A stretch of 64,000 bases of DNA. Origin: Methyloversatilis sp. (GTDB lineage: Bacteria; Pseudomonadota; Gammaproteobacteria; Burkholderiales; Rhodocyclaceae). The stretch's first letter is position 1. The number at the start of each line of letters is the position of its first letter. The translations under genes and the position numbers were made by a program. The DNA lies in NCBI RefSeq assembly GCF_030696805.1, contig NZ_JAUYRO010000034.1, positions 54,764 through 118,763 on the forward strand. The letters are read 5' to 3'. Under the pieces are notes generated by a model. It worked only from the letters and a program-made list of their open reading frames with translations. It had not been told where the DNA came from and made no database searches. Positions 57,809 to 64,000 of this stretch are shown here, piece after piece.

Positions 57809-58901
57809 CATCATTTCCTTTATGGCCTGTTAAGTCGTGATCCGATTCGGCCAGTTCGGCGACTAGGTGTAACGGAAGGTCCATGCCACGCTTGACCATC
57901 TGACGATGGATGTCGTCTTGCGTGACGTCGGCGACAAGATCTTCAATGCCCTGGGTGCCAATGACGGCGAGCGCCACGGCGAGCGCCGGACCGGCTGCAT
58001 GACGGATGTACTTGAGCATCGATAGCCAGCCTTGCTTGACGGTGTGGCGTACCGTGGCTATGCGGGCTTGTTCAGTGTTCAGGAATTCGAGCGCCGGGTA
58101 GGCAGCAGCGAGATAGGCACCGGGACGGGTGAGCACGTCGAACGGAATCACTCGGTCTTCGGCTTTCAGTTCGAGCTCAATCCGTGTCCAGGGTGACTTC
58201 GGGTCGCCCAACTGGCGGCCCTTCTCATAGACGCGCAGGTATTTGCCGGAGAGACGACGGCCGATTGCGACTGTTCGACCCCTGCCGTCAGGCTTGGCCC
58301 AGTTGCCGAACTGCGCCATCGCAGGCGACTGCGGCGCTTTAGGCAGTTTGAAACGGTCAGCAAACCAGTCATCGAACGCGCGATCGACGTTGTAATCGCC
58401 GGCGTGATCGTCGTGCGTCAGATCGACGCGGGTGATCTTGGGAAGCTTCAGATCGCCGGATGCGAGGAAGTCGTACATATCGGCTTCCCATCCCGGCTTT
58501 GCGTGCATGCAGCCTTCGCCGGTGAGCTCGAAAAGGATCGTTCCATTCTGGCCGCCGACCCCGATAAAGCCTAAGCGACCGTCTGCGCCAAGGCTCCATG
58601 AATGTTCATAAAACTTGTGGCGGCTCTTCCGCTTCTCGAAGATGCCAAAGCCGACGATTTCTTCCAGGCGCTTCGCCAGTGCTACTGCGAAGTCTTCATC
58701 CACGACCGGGACCAGGCACTTCCACCCGTTTTTCGGGTGGATGGCGACATCGGGGAAGGTGACGGTGAGCCAGTCGATGAAGGCTTTGCCGTCACCACGG
58801 GCCGAGGTTTCAAGAAGAACGGATTCTTCTCCCCGATGGTTCAGCACGTAGCGTTCGCCGTTGCGATTGCGCGGCCAATGGGATTCAGTGGTTCGGAACA
58901 T
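57792..58901 (-). CDS. Phage replication initiation protein (Rep)
   Basis: A 369-aa replication initiator of the inovirus Rep_trans type. It starts near FIDWLTVTFPD, followed by FGIFEKRKSRHKFYEHSWSL and, in the middle, KITRVDLTHDD and SGKYLRVYEKGRQLGDPKSPWTRIELELK, with conserved Tyr and Glu. It nicks the double-stranded form for rolling-circle replication. Start ATG 58901 follows GGGAGGA. It overlaps both neighbours. Confidence 0.9.
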   Translation of the reverse strand: MFRTTESHWPRNRNGERYVLNHRGEESVLLETSARGDGKAFIDWLTVTFPDVAIHPKNGWKCLVPVVDEDFAVALAKRLEEIVGFGIFEKRKSRHKFYEHSWSLGADGRLGFIGVGGQNGTILFELTGEGCMHAKPGWEADMYDFLASGDLKLPKITRVDLTHDDHAGDYNVDRAFDDWFADRFKLPKAPQSPAMAQFGNWAKPDGRGRTVAIGRRLSGKYLRVYEKGRQLGDPKSPWTRIELELKAEDRVIPFDVLTRPGAYLAAAYPALEFLNTEQARIATVRHTVKQGWLSMLKYIRHAAGPALAVALAVIGTQGIEDLVADVTQDDIHRQMVKRGMDLPLHLVAELAESDHDLTGHKGNDDVDSV

Positions 58902-59163
58902 ATCGGTTCCTCCCGTAACGAGATCTGGACTTGGTGGATGTCCCCCCCCTGTTAGTCAGGGGGGGCGCGGCCGCAGCCGCCGTGCCCTGCGGTCCCGGCT
59001 TGCTGCGCCCGCGCTCGAAACTGCTGATCGAGCCGCAGTCGATGCAGATGCCGGACAGGTCGGGACGGACTTCACGACGGCCGGTGGACAAGCAGGCTTC
59101 CCGCCACAGGAAGCCGCAGTCGTAACAGCGCATGAAGATCCAAAGGAAAACGGTGACGATCAT
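58885..59163 (-). CDS. Small zinc-ribbon-like protein
   Basis: A 92-aa protein with a hydrophobic start (MIVTVFLWIFM) and two CxxC pairs (CYDCGFLW and GICIDCGSIS), as in zinc ribbons, then an Ala/Gly/Arg-rich tail. It starts at ATG 59163, overlapping the upstream stop by ATGA, and its end overlaps the Rep start. Its coupling to Rep suggests a role in early replication. The family is not recognised. Confidence 0.75.
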   Translation of the reverse strand: MIVTVFLWIFMRCYDCGFLWREACLSTGRREVRPDLSGICIDCGSISSFERGRSKPGPQGTAAAAAPPLTNRGGTSTKSRSRYGRNRYVPNH

Positions 59164-59345
59164 TTGAGCCCCCGGCCGCGACGTTGGGCGGCGAGGATGG
59201 CGTCGGCCGAGATGCCGGCGCGCCTGGCGCGGTCGAGCTCTTTCTTGCGGTGACGCTCTTTGGAGCGGCGGATGCCGGCGGGCATCGGCGCGGCGAGCTG
59301 GCGCTCGAGGTCTTCGATGACGGTGAGGAAGCCGGGGTGGGTCAC
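59160..59345 (-). CDS. Small basic coiled protein
   Basis: A 61-aa, strongly basic helical protein (RRSKERHRKKELDRARRAG). It starts at GTG 59345 in a GTGA overlap with the upstream stop and ends in an ATGA overlap with the next gene. The tight overlaps support expression. Function unknown. Confidence 0.7.
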   Translation of the reverse strand: MTHPGFLTVIEDLERQLAAPMPAGIRRSKERHRKKELDRARRAGISADAILAAQRRGRGLK

Positions 59346-59542
59346 GCCAAGAGCTCCGCGAGCTTCGACTTAAGGCGAGTGACACGGCGCACCAGATCGG
59401 CTTCCAACTGCTGGAAACGAGCCAATTCAGAATGACCGCAGATCGCCAGTTCGGCGCGCACATCGGCGAGTTCGCAGCCCAGCTTTTCTAGTTGGATGCG
59501 GTCAAGCGTTGCGGTGGAGGAATTCGCGGCTGTCATGTTCAT
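59342..59542 (-). CDS. Small coiled-coil protein, first gene of phage operon
   Basis: A 66-aa, mostly helical protein with heptad-like Leu spacing (LDRIQLEKLGCELADVRAEL). The frame opens at TTG 59566, but ATG 59542 is the first ATG; its ribosome site is weak. It is divergent from the regulator gene at 59635, so its promoter should lie in 59543-59634. Function unknown. Confidence 0.65.
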   Translation of the reverse strand: MNMTAANSSTATLDRIQLEKLGCELADVRAELAICGHSELARFQQLEADLVRRVTRLKSKLAELLA

Positions 59543-59570
59543 AGGCGTTAAGCACTCTGAACACAAAATT

Positions 59571-59616
59571 AGTTTCGCGGTCGCAACTTGTCAAGGGGTC
59601 TTAATCTCCCTAGATT
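59571..59616 (+). promoter_or_regulatory. Regulator promoter with overlapping candidate operator
   Basis: A -35 box TTGTCA (59588-59593) and a -10 box TAGATT (59611-59616) are 17 bp apart and lie 19 bp before the regulator gene. An imperfect dyad AGTTTCGCGGTCGCAACT (59571-59588) abuts the -35 box and lies between the divergent genes, where an operator is expected. Moderate to low certainty. Confidence 0.5.
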
Positions 59617-59634
59617 CAAGCAAAGGAGATCGCA

Positions 59635-60030
59635 ATGCGCACAGTCGAATACTTGGATGAGGCGAAGAAGAAGCTCGGAGTCGAGAGCGATTACGCACTT
59701 GCAAAGGCTCTGAAGTGGTCCCGGCCGAAGATGAGCCAGTACCGGAACAACGTGCACAGCATGGACCCTTACCATGCGGCACAACTCGCTGTTTTATTGG
59801 GGAAAAATCCGCTTGAACTGATTGCGGTGAGTAGCGCCGAACGGGCTAAGAGCGACGACGAAAAACAGTTCTGGGACAGCCTGAGGCAGGCGCTGGAAAC
59901 AGAAACGGCCCGCCAAGGCGAGCCGTCGAATAAGTGGTGGCCTGGGGCGGAATCGAACCACCGACACGCGGATTTTCAATCCGCTGCTCTACCAACTGAG
60001 CTACCAGGCCACGCGAGGCCGCGATGGTAA
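59635..60030 (+). CDS. Phage HTH regulator (DUF3693-like) running into tRNA-Phe
   Basis: A 131-aa frame. The first about 95 residues are a helix-turn-helix regulator (TVEYLDEAKKKLG, then DYALAKALKWSRPKMSQYR) of the kind that controls lysogeny in filamentous phages. It is preceded by AAGGAG. The last 32 codons, from residue 100, are the antisense of the tRNA-Phe gene and attR; they are a by-product of integration. In the circular form the frame would join the DNA beyond attL. It is the only leftward-module gene on the plus strand. Confidence 0.88.
   Translation: MRTVEYLDEAKKKLGVESDYALAKALKWSRPKMSQYRNNVHSMDPYHAAQLAVLLGKNPLELIAVSSAERAKSDDEKQFWDSLRQALETETARQGEPSNKWWPGAESNHRHADFQSAALPTELPGHARPRW
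59935..59983. repeat. attR: 49-bp direct repeat inside tRNA-Phe
   Basis: This copy is identical to 44982-45030 over 49 bp and forms the 3' half of the complete tRNA-Phe gene, from the anticodon stem to CCA. The bases on each side differ between the two copies, which fixes the ends of the repeat. Confidence 0.95.
59935..60010 (-). tRNA. tRNA-Phe (GAA)
   Basis: A complete 76-nt tRNA with encoded CCA. The acceptor stem is GGCCTGG/CCAGGCC, and the anticodon arm is GCGGA-TTGAAAA-TCCGC, giving anticodon GAA. The T-loop is TTCGATT. It remains intact because the element brought a copy of its 3' half. Its original terminator is now 15 kb away (44912-44940). Confidence 0.97.
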
Positions 60031-60066
60031 TGCGTCGGGCAGGCAGTGTCAAAGAGTTTGGCGTAT

Positions 60067-60393
60067 TCAGGCGGCGGAGCGGGTCTGCAGTTCGAGCACG
60101 AGGCTGATCTTGGCGATGATGAGCAGCAGTTCGGCGAGCAGCAGCCAGAACAGTGCGATCGCCGGCAGGTGGCGGTCCGGCACGAAGCCGGGGGTGATGC
60201 GGCGGGTGATGGCGAGGATGCGCGCGCCGACCAGGTTGAAGGCGTTGTAGATGAGGTTGTGCTGGCGCTGGCTGCCGGCGAGCAGCCACAGCGCGCCCTG
60301 GGCAATGAAGGTGAGCAGCAGCAGCTCGTTGAGCCCCTTCAGGACGACAACGACGCGCAGGGCGAGTTCGAGCGTATCGGCGCCGGCGGTCAT
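60067..60393 (-). CDS. Small membrane protein after sensor kinase
   Basis: A 108-aa protein with two or three hydrophobic segments (about 5-38 and 75-100) and a polar middle (SQRQHNLIYNAFNLVG). It starts in an ATGA overlap with the sensor-kinase stop, so it belongs to the two-component operon. Function unknown; it may tune or sense with the kinase. Confidence 0.78.
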   Translation of the reverse strand: MTAGADTLELALRVVVVLKGLNELLLLTFIAQGALWLLAGSQRQHNLIYNAFNLVGARILAITRRITPGFVPDRHLPAIALFWLLLAELLLIIAKISLVLELQTRSAA

Positions 60394-61904
60394 GCCGGGC
60401 GTCCGGCACCGGCGGGGGCTGAGTGCCAGCTCGGTGCGTCGTCGTCGCGCGGCGCCTGGCTTTCGGGCATGACGCGCGGGAAGGACACGCGCACCAGCAG
60501 GCCCGACACGCTGCGCGCGTCGAGCAGTTCGACGTCGGCGCGGTGCAGTTCGGCAATTTCGCGCACGATGGGCAGCCCGAGGCCGGAGCCTTCGACCTGG
60601 GTGCCGAGCACACGGTAGAAGCGCTCGAACACGCGCTGGCGGTCTTCGGCCGGCACGCCGGGGCCGGAATCCTCGACTTCGAACAGCGCGCGGATGTCGG
60701 CGCGCAGACGCACGGTGACCATGCCGCCGATCGGCGTGTACTTGATGGCGTTGTCGATCAGGTTCTTGAACATTTCGTTCAGCAGCACCGGGTTGCCGTC
60801 GACATGCAGCGGCACATGGGCGCGCTCGAAGCCGATGTCGATGCGACGAAGTCGGGCGGCGGGCACCCAGTCGGCCACCAGCCGCTCGACCAGACCGTTC
60901 AGTTCCAGCCGCTCGACCACATGCACCTTTTCGGTACTGGATTCGGCGCGCGCCAGCGCGAGCAGCTGGTTGATCAGGTGGGCCGAGCTGGTGGCGCTGA
61001 CGAAGATCTGTTCCATGCAGGCGCGGATCTGCGCCGGGTCGTTTTCCAGCAGCGCCAGTTCGGCCTGGCTCTTGAGGCCGGTCAGCGGGGTGCGCATCTG
61101 GTGCGCGGCGTCGGCGATGAAGCGTCGCTGCGCCGCCAGATTCAGTTCGAGCCGCAGCATCATGTCGTTGAGCGCACTGATCAGCGGCCGCAGTTCTTCG
61201 GGCGCGCGCCGGACTTCGATCGGCGACAGGTCGGTCGGGCGGCGCTTTTCGATCATGCGCTGCAGCCGGTTGAGGGGGCGCAGACCGCGCGCCAGACCGA
61301 AATACACCAGCACCACCGCGATCGGAATGATGACGAACTGCGGCAGCAGCACGCCGGAGAGGATGCGCGACGTCAGTGCCTCGCGCTTGTTCAGCGTTTC
61401 GGCAACCTGCACCGTCACATAGGAATCAGGAAGGGTGGTGACCGGCTGGAACATGTAGGCGATGCGCACGTCTTCGTTGTTCACGCGGCCTTCACGGAAA
61501 TACAGTTCGCCGGCTTTCCACGGCAGATCCTGCGGCACATCGGGAATTTCGGCGTCGCCGACCAGCAGGCGGCCGCTGCCGTCGAGCACCTGGTAATAGA
61601 TGATGTCTTCGCCGTCGATGTGGAACAGGTCGCGCATCTGCGGCGGCTTGACCAGCGCAGCGCCGACCGGTGTCGAGCGCACCTGGCGGCTCAGCTCATA
61701 GACGCTGTCGCCGAGCGCCTTGTCGTACGGCGCGTGGGCGATGTCGTCCGCCACGTTGTGGATGATGGCGATGCTGATCGGCCACACGAACATCAGCGGC
61801 GCGAGCATCCAGTCGAGGATTTCGCCGAACAGCGAGTTGTGTTCGCCGGCCGCCTTCTCGTCGGCCTTGTTGCGACGCTGCCTCAGCTTTTCACGCGACG
61901 GCAT
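60390..61904 (-). CDS. Sensor histidine kinase, TctE/QseC type
   Basis: A 504-aa membrane kinase with two N-terminal spans (near 35-52 and 180-200) around a periplasmic sensing domain (2CSK-like), then HAMP. The His box is FIADAAHQMRTPLTGLKSQ, and the ATP-binding region has NLIDNAIKYTP, DSGPGVP and GSGLGLPIV. It overlaps the response-regulator gene by 14 bp. The signal is unknown; TctE relatives sense carboxylates. Confidence 0.95.
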   Translation of the reverse strand: MPSREKLRQRRNKADEKAAGEHNSLFGEILDWMLAPLMFVWPISIAIIHNVADDIAHAPYDKALGDSVYELSRQVRSTPVGAALVKPPQMRDLFHIDGEDIIYYQVLDGSGRLLVGDAEIPDVPQDLPWKAGELYFREGRVNNEDVRIAYMFQPVTTLPDSYVTVQVAETLNKREALTSRILSGVLLPQFVIIPIAVVLVYFGLARGLRPLNRLQRMIEKRRPTDLSPIEVRRAPEELRPLISALNDMMLRLELNLAAQRRFIADAAHQMRTPLTGLKSQAELALLENDPAQIRACMEQIFVSATSSAHLINQLLALARAESSTEKVHVVERLELNGLVERLVADWVPAARLRRIDIGFERAHVPLHVDGNPVLLNEMFKNLIDNAIKYTPIGGMVTVRLRADIRALFEVEDSGPGVPAEDRQRVFERFYRVLGTQVEGSGLGLPIVREIAELHRADVELLDARSVSGLLVRVSFPRVMPESQAPRDDDAPSWHSAPAGAGRPA

Positions 61905-62565
61905 CCGGTCGTTCCAGGCAGTAGCCGAGGCCGCGCAGCGTCACGATGCGCAGGCCGCTGTGCTCGATCTTCTTGCGCAGCCGATGTACGTACACCTCGA
62001 TGGCGTTGTTGCTGACCTCTTCGCCCCAGCCGCACAGGTGATCAACCAGTTGTTCCTTGTTGACCAGCCGACCGGCGCGCAGCAGCAGCACTTCGAGCAG
62101 CGCCGTTTCGCGCGCCGACAGCTCGATGGCCTGGCCATTGACGCTGGCGACGTGGTCGGCCTGGTCGTAGGCCAGCGGGCCGACCTCGATGCGCGTCGGC
62201 ATGCCGGTGCCCCGCCGGGTCAGCGCGCGTACGCGCGCTTCGAGTTCGGGCAGCGCAAACGGCTTGCACATGTAGTCGTCGGCGCCGGCGTCGAGTCCGC
62301 GCACGCGGTCATCGATGCCGTCCTGCGCGGTGAGGATCAGGATGGGCACAGCGCATTTGCGCGCCCGCATGCGCTTGATCACCTCGATGCCGGACAGGCG
62401 CGGCAGGCCGAGGTCGATGATGGCGAGGTCGAAGCACTGACCATGGAGCACGGCGTCGGCTTCACTGCCATTGGCCACGCTGTCCACCGCGTAGCCGGCG
62501 CGCTTGAGCGCTCGTACTACGGCGTCGGAAATGACCGGGTCGTCTTCTGCAAGCAGTATGTGCAT
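61891..62565 (-). CDS. OmpR-family response regulator, TctD/QseB type
   Basis: A 224-aa regulator: receiver domain (MHILLAEDDPVISDAVV, phospho-acceptor Asp51 in IIDLGLPRLSG) and a C-terminal winged helix (ELSARETALLEVLLLRAGRL, EVYVHRLRKKIEHSG). ATG 62565 is the true start; the short upstream extension is not conserved-looking. It is the first gene of a three-gene operon with the kinase and a small membrane protein. Confidence 0.95.
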   Translation of the reverse strand: MHILLAEDDPVISDAVVRALKRAGYAVDSVANGSEADAVLHGQCFDLAIIDLGLPRLSGIEVIKRMRARKCAVPILILTAQDGIDDRVRGLDAGADDYMCKPFALPELEARVRALTRRGTGMPTRIEVGPLAYDQADHVASVNGQAIELSARETALLEVLLLRAGRLVNKEQLVDHLCGWGEEVSNNAIEVYVHRLRKKIEHSGLRIVTLRGLGYCLERPDAVA

Positions 62566-62942
62566 GTCGCTTGCGGCCTCACGGCCGCCTCCTCGATGAG
62601 CGCGTGACTGCATTCCTCATTCAAGTGTAAGGCAGTTGTAAGCCCACCTGAATATTCTGCAGTTCTCCGTCTTTTGGTCTTCGGGGGCGCAGCCGGCACG
62701 CCGGCACCCGCTCCGGAGGGTGCCCCGTTTCCCTGCACGGGGCACTCTCCGCCACCTTTTCCTTCGTGCGTCGTTTTCCGTATTTCTCCCGATTTCGTTC
62801 CCCGCGTGGCCCTTCGTCCGGAACGATAGTGCAATCCGCACGCCTGGCGCAGAGCGATTGTTAACGAAAAAACCCGCTCGCGCGGGTTTTTTCGGAATCG
62901 GGTGACCGGGCCGCAGCCACCTTGCGGTGGCTGCGACGGACA
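62566..62942 (-). other. Intergenic region upstream of two-component operon
   Basis: The 377-bp region lies between groL and the response-regulator gene. It holds the groL terminator (62867-62892) and must hold the two-component promoter. Short open frames here have no supporting evidence. Confidence 0.6.
62867..62892 (-). terminator. Rho-independent terminator after groL
   Basis: The stem AACCCGC/GCGGGTT closes a TCGC loop and is flanked by a run of A before and T after (AAAAAACCCGC, then GCGGGTTTTTT), so it works in both directions. It lies about 50 bp after the groL stop. Confidence 0.93.
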
Positions 62943-64000
62943 TTACATGTCCATGCCCATGCCGCCCATGCCGCCCATACCGCCCGGCATGCCGCCGCCA
63001 GCCGGCTTGTCTTCGGCCAGCTCGGCCACCATGCAGTCGGTGGTGAGCATCAGCGAAGCGACCGATGCGGCGTTCTGCAGAGCGGTGCGCGTGACCTTGG
63101 TCGGGTCCAGCACGCCCATCTCCACCATATCGCCGTACTCGCCGGTGGCTGCGTTGTAGCCGTAGTTGCCCTTGCCTTCCTTCACATTGTTCACCACGAC
63201 GCTCGGCTCTTCACCGGCGTTGGCGACGATCTGGCGCAGCGGCTCTTCGACGGCACGCATGATCAGCTTGATACCTGCGTCCTGATCGGCGTTGGCGCCC
63301 TTCAGGCTGTTGCCCAGATTCTGCAGGGCGCGGACCAGTGCGACACCGCCGCCGGCCACGATGCCTTCTTCGACGGCAGCACGCGTGGCGTGCAGCGCAT
63401 CTTCGACGCGGGCCTTCTTTTCCTTCATTTCGAACTCGGTCGCGGCACCGACCTTGATCAGCGCAACACCGCCGGCCAGCTTGGCCTTGCGTTCCTGCAG
63501 CTTTTCACGGTCGTAGTCGGAGGTGGCGGCTTCGACCTGCGTGTTGATGTTGGCAACACGGGCCTTGATCGCGTCTTCCGTGCCGGCGCCGTCGATGATG
63601 GTCGTTTCTTCCTTGCCCACTTCGATGCGCTTGGCCTGGCCCAGATCAGCCAGCGTGGCCTTTTCCAGCGTGAGGCCGACTTCTTCGGCGATCACCGTGC
63701 CGCCGGTCAGGATGGCGATGTCTTCCAGCATGGCCTTGCGACGGTCGCCGAAGCCCGGCGCCTTGACGGCAACAGTCTTGAGGATGCCGCGGATGTTGTT
63801 CACCACCAGGGTGGCCAGTGCTTCGCCTTCGATGTCTTCGGCGATGATCAGCAGCGGACGACCGGCCTTGGCGACTTGTTCGAGCACCGGCAGCAGATCA
63901 CGGATGTTGCTGATCTTCTTGTCGTGCAGCAGGACAAGCGGGCTTTCCAGCACGGCGATCTGGCGATCCGGGTTGTTGATGAAGTAGGGCGACAGGTAGC
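62943..64000 (-). CDS. groL: 60-kDa chaperonin GroEL, 5' end missing
   Basis: The 3' part of groEL; the gene enters from the right edge, so about 352 codons are visible. It starts inside [18 protein letters not shown] and includes [39 protein letters not shown], and [16 protein letters not shown]. It ends in the typical Gly-Met tail ([13 protein letters not shown]). It forms the 14-mer folding chamber in the cytoplasm. The stop is TAA near 62943 and a terminator follows. Confidence 0.98.
   Translation of the reverse strand, partial: YLSPYFINNPDRQIAVLESPLVLLHDKKISNIRDLLPVLEQVAKAGRPLLIIAEDIEGEALATLVVNNIRGILKTVAVKAPGFGDRRKAMLEDIAILTGGTVIAEEVGLTLEKATLADLGQAKRIEVGKEETTIIDGAGTEDAIKARVANINTQVEAATSDYDREKLQERKAKLAGGVALIKVGAATEFEMKEKKARVEDALHATRAAVEEGIVAGGGVALVRALQNLGNSLKGANADQDAGIKLIMRAVEEPLRQIVANAGEEPSVVVNNVKEGKGNYGYNAATGEYGDMVEMGVLDPTKVTRTALQNAASVASLMLTTDCMVAELAEDKPAGGGMPGGMGGMGGMGMDM

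Larger units (their letters stand above)
44982..59983. mobile_element. Integrated filamentous-phage (inovirus) element in tRNA-Phe
   Basis: The element is bounded by a perfect 49-bp direct repeat of the tRNA-Phe 3' half (44982-45030 and 59935-59983), with a period of 14,953 bp. It has a tyrosine integrase at one end and a phage regulator at the other. The core is a minus-strand inovirus module: Rep, small ssDNA-binding-like proteins, coat proteins, an adsorption-like protein, a DUF2523 protein and Zot. Between the core and the integrase sit cargo genes: ParB-like, nuclease-like, ATPase, TIR and TraX. Base composition is lower in GC than the flanking chromosome by eye, most of all in the ATPase gene. 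Confidence 0.93.

Noticed and set aside
1..64000. CRISPR array
   Set aside because: No regularly spaced repeats were seen anywhere in the window.

Overview
The window reads as chromosome of a high-GC betaproteobacterium. The XrtA (PEP-CTERM) exopolysaccharide locus, the PEP-CTERM proteins, the TctD/TctE-type two-component pair and the codon use point to Rhodocyclales or a relative such as Methyloversatilis. That placement is inference from gene content only.

Region 1 (1-13.6 kb, minus strand) is a nearly complete XrtA exopolysaccharide operon. In transcription order it holds an export lipoprotein, a chain-length determinant, a tyrosine autokinase, an outer-membrane protein, an ATPase, UDP-GlcNAc 2-epimerase, a polysaccharide deacetylase, a FemAB-like protein, a glycosyltransferase and exosortase A, which is cut by the window edge. 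Two MacB/LolC-like permeases lie just upstream.

Region 2 (13.7-23.2 kb) holds genes tied to the same system. They are a ThiF-like adenylyltransferase, a nitroreductase-like protein, a PEP-CTERM protein behind a sigma-54 promoter, a glycosyltransferase and epimerase, a DUF1302-type outer-membrane protein, the ABC ATPase that fits the two permeases, a LolA-like carrier, and an exosortase-associated N-acyl amino acid synthase. Together they suggest that an acylated small molecule is made and exported.

Region 3 (23.3-33.8 kb) is an unusual locus. It combines early riboflavin-type chemistry (a GTP cyclohydrolase II paralogue, a RibD reductase-like protein, a creatininase/ArfB-like amidohydrolase and a degenerate 6-pyruvoyl-tetrahydropterin-synthase-like protein) with an MDR dehydrogenase, GT4 glycosyltransferase, methyltransferase, flippase-like membrane protein, CDP-alcohol phosphatidyltransferase and LtaS/sulfatase-like membrane enzyme. 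I do not recognise a described pathway with this set.

Region 4 (33.8-38.2 kb) has an AraC regulator, a Baeyer-Villiger monooxygenase and a second, atypical PEP-CTERM protein. Region 5 (38.3-44.8 kb) is a photoactive yellow protein operon. It has a tyrosine ammonia-lyase, a p-coumarate ligase and PYP, followed by two related PAS proteins that make and probably break c-di-GMP.

Region 6 (44,982-59,983) is a 15-kb integrated element in tRNA-Phe, bounded by a perfect 49-bp direct repeat. It is a filamentous-phage (inovirus) prophage with integrase, Rep, coat proteins, adsorption protein, Zot/pI and a phage regulator. Its cargo is a ParB-like protein with two identical parS-like palindromes, a PD-(D/E)XK protein flanked by attC-like hairpins, an AAA/STAND-type ATPase, a TIR protein and TraX. 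Region 7 (60-64 kb) is ordinary chromosome: tRNA-Phe, a TctE/TctD-type two-component system and the 3' part of groL.
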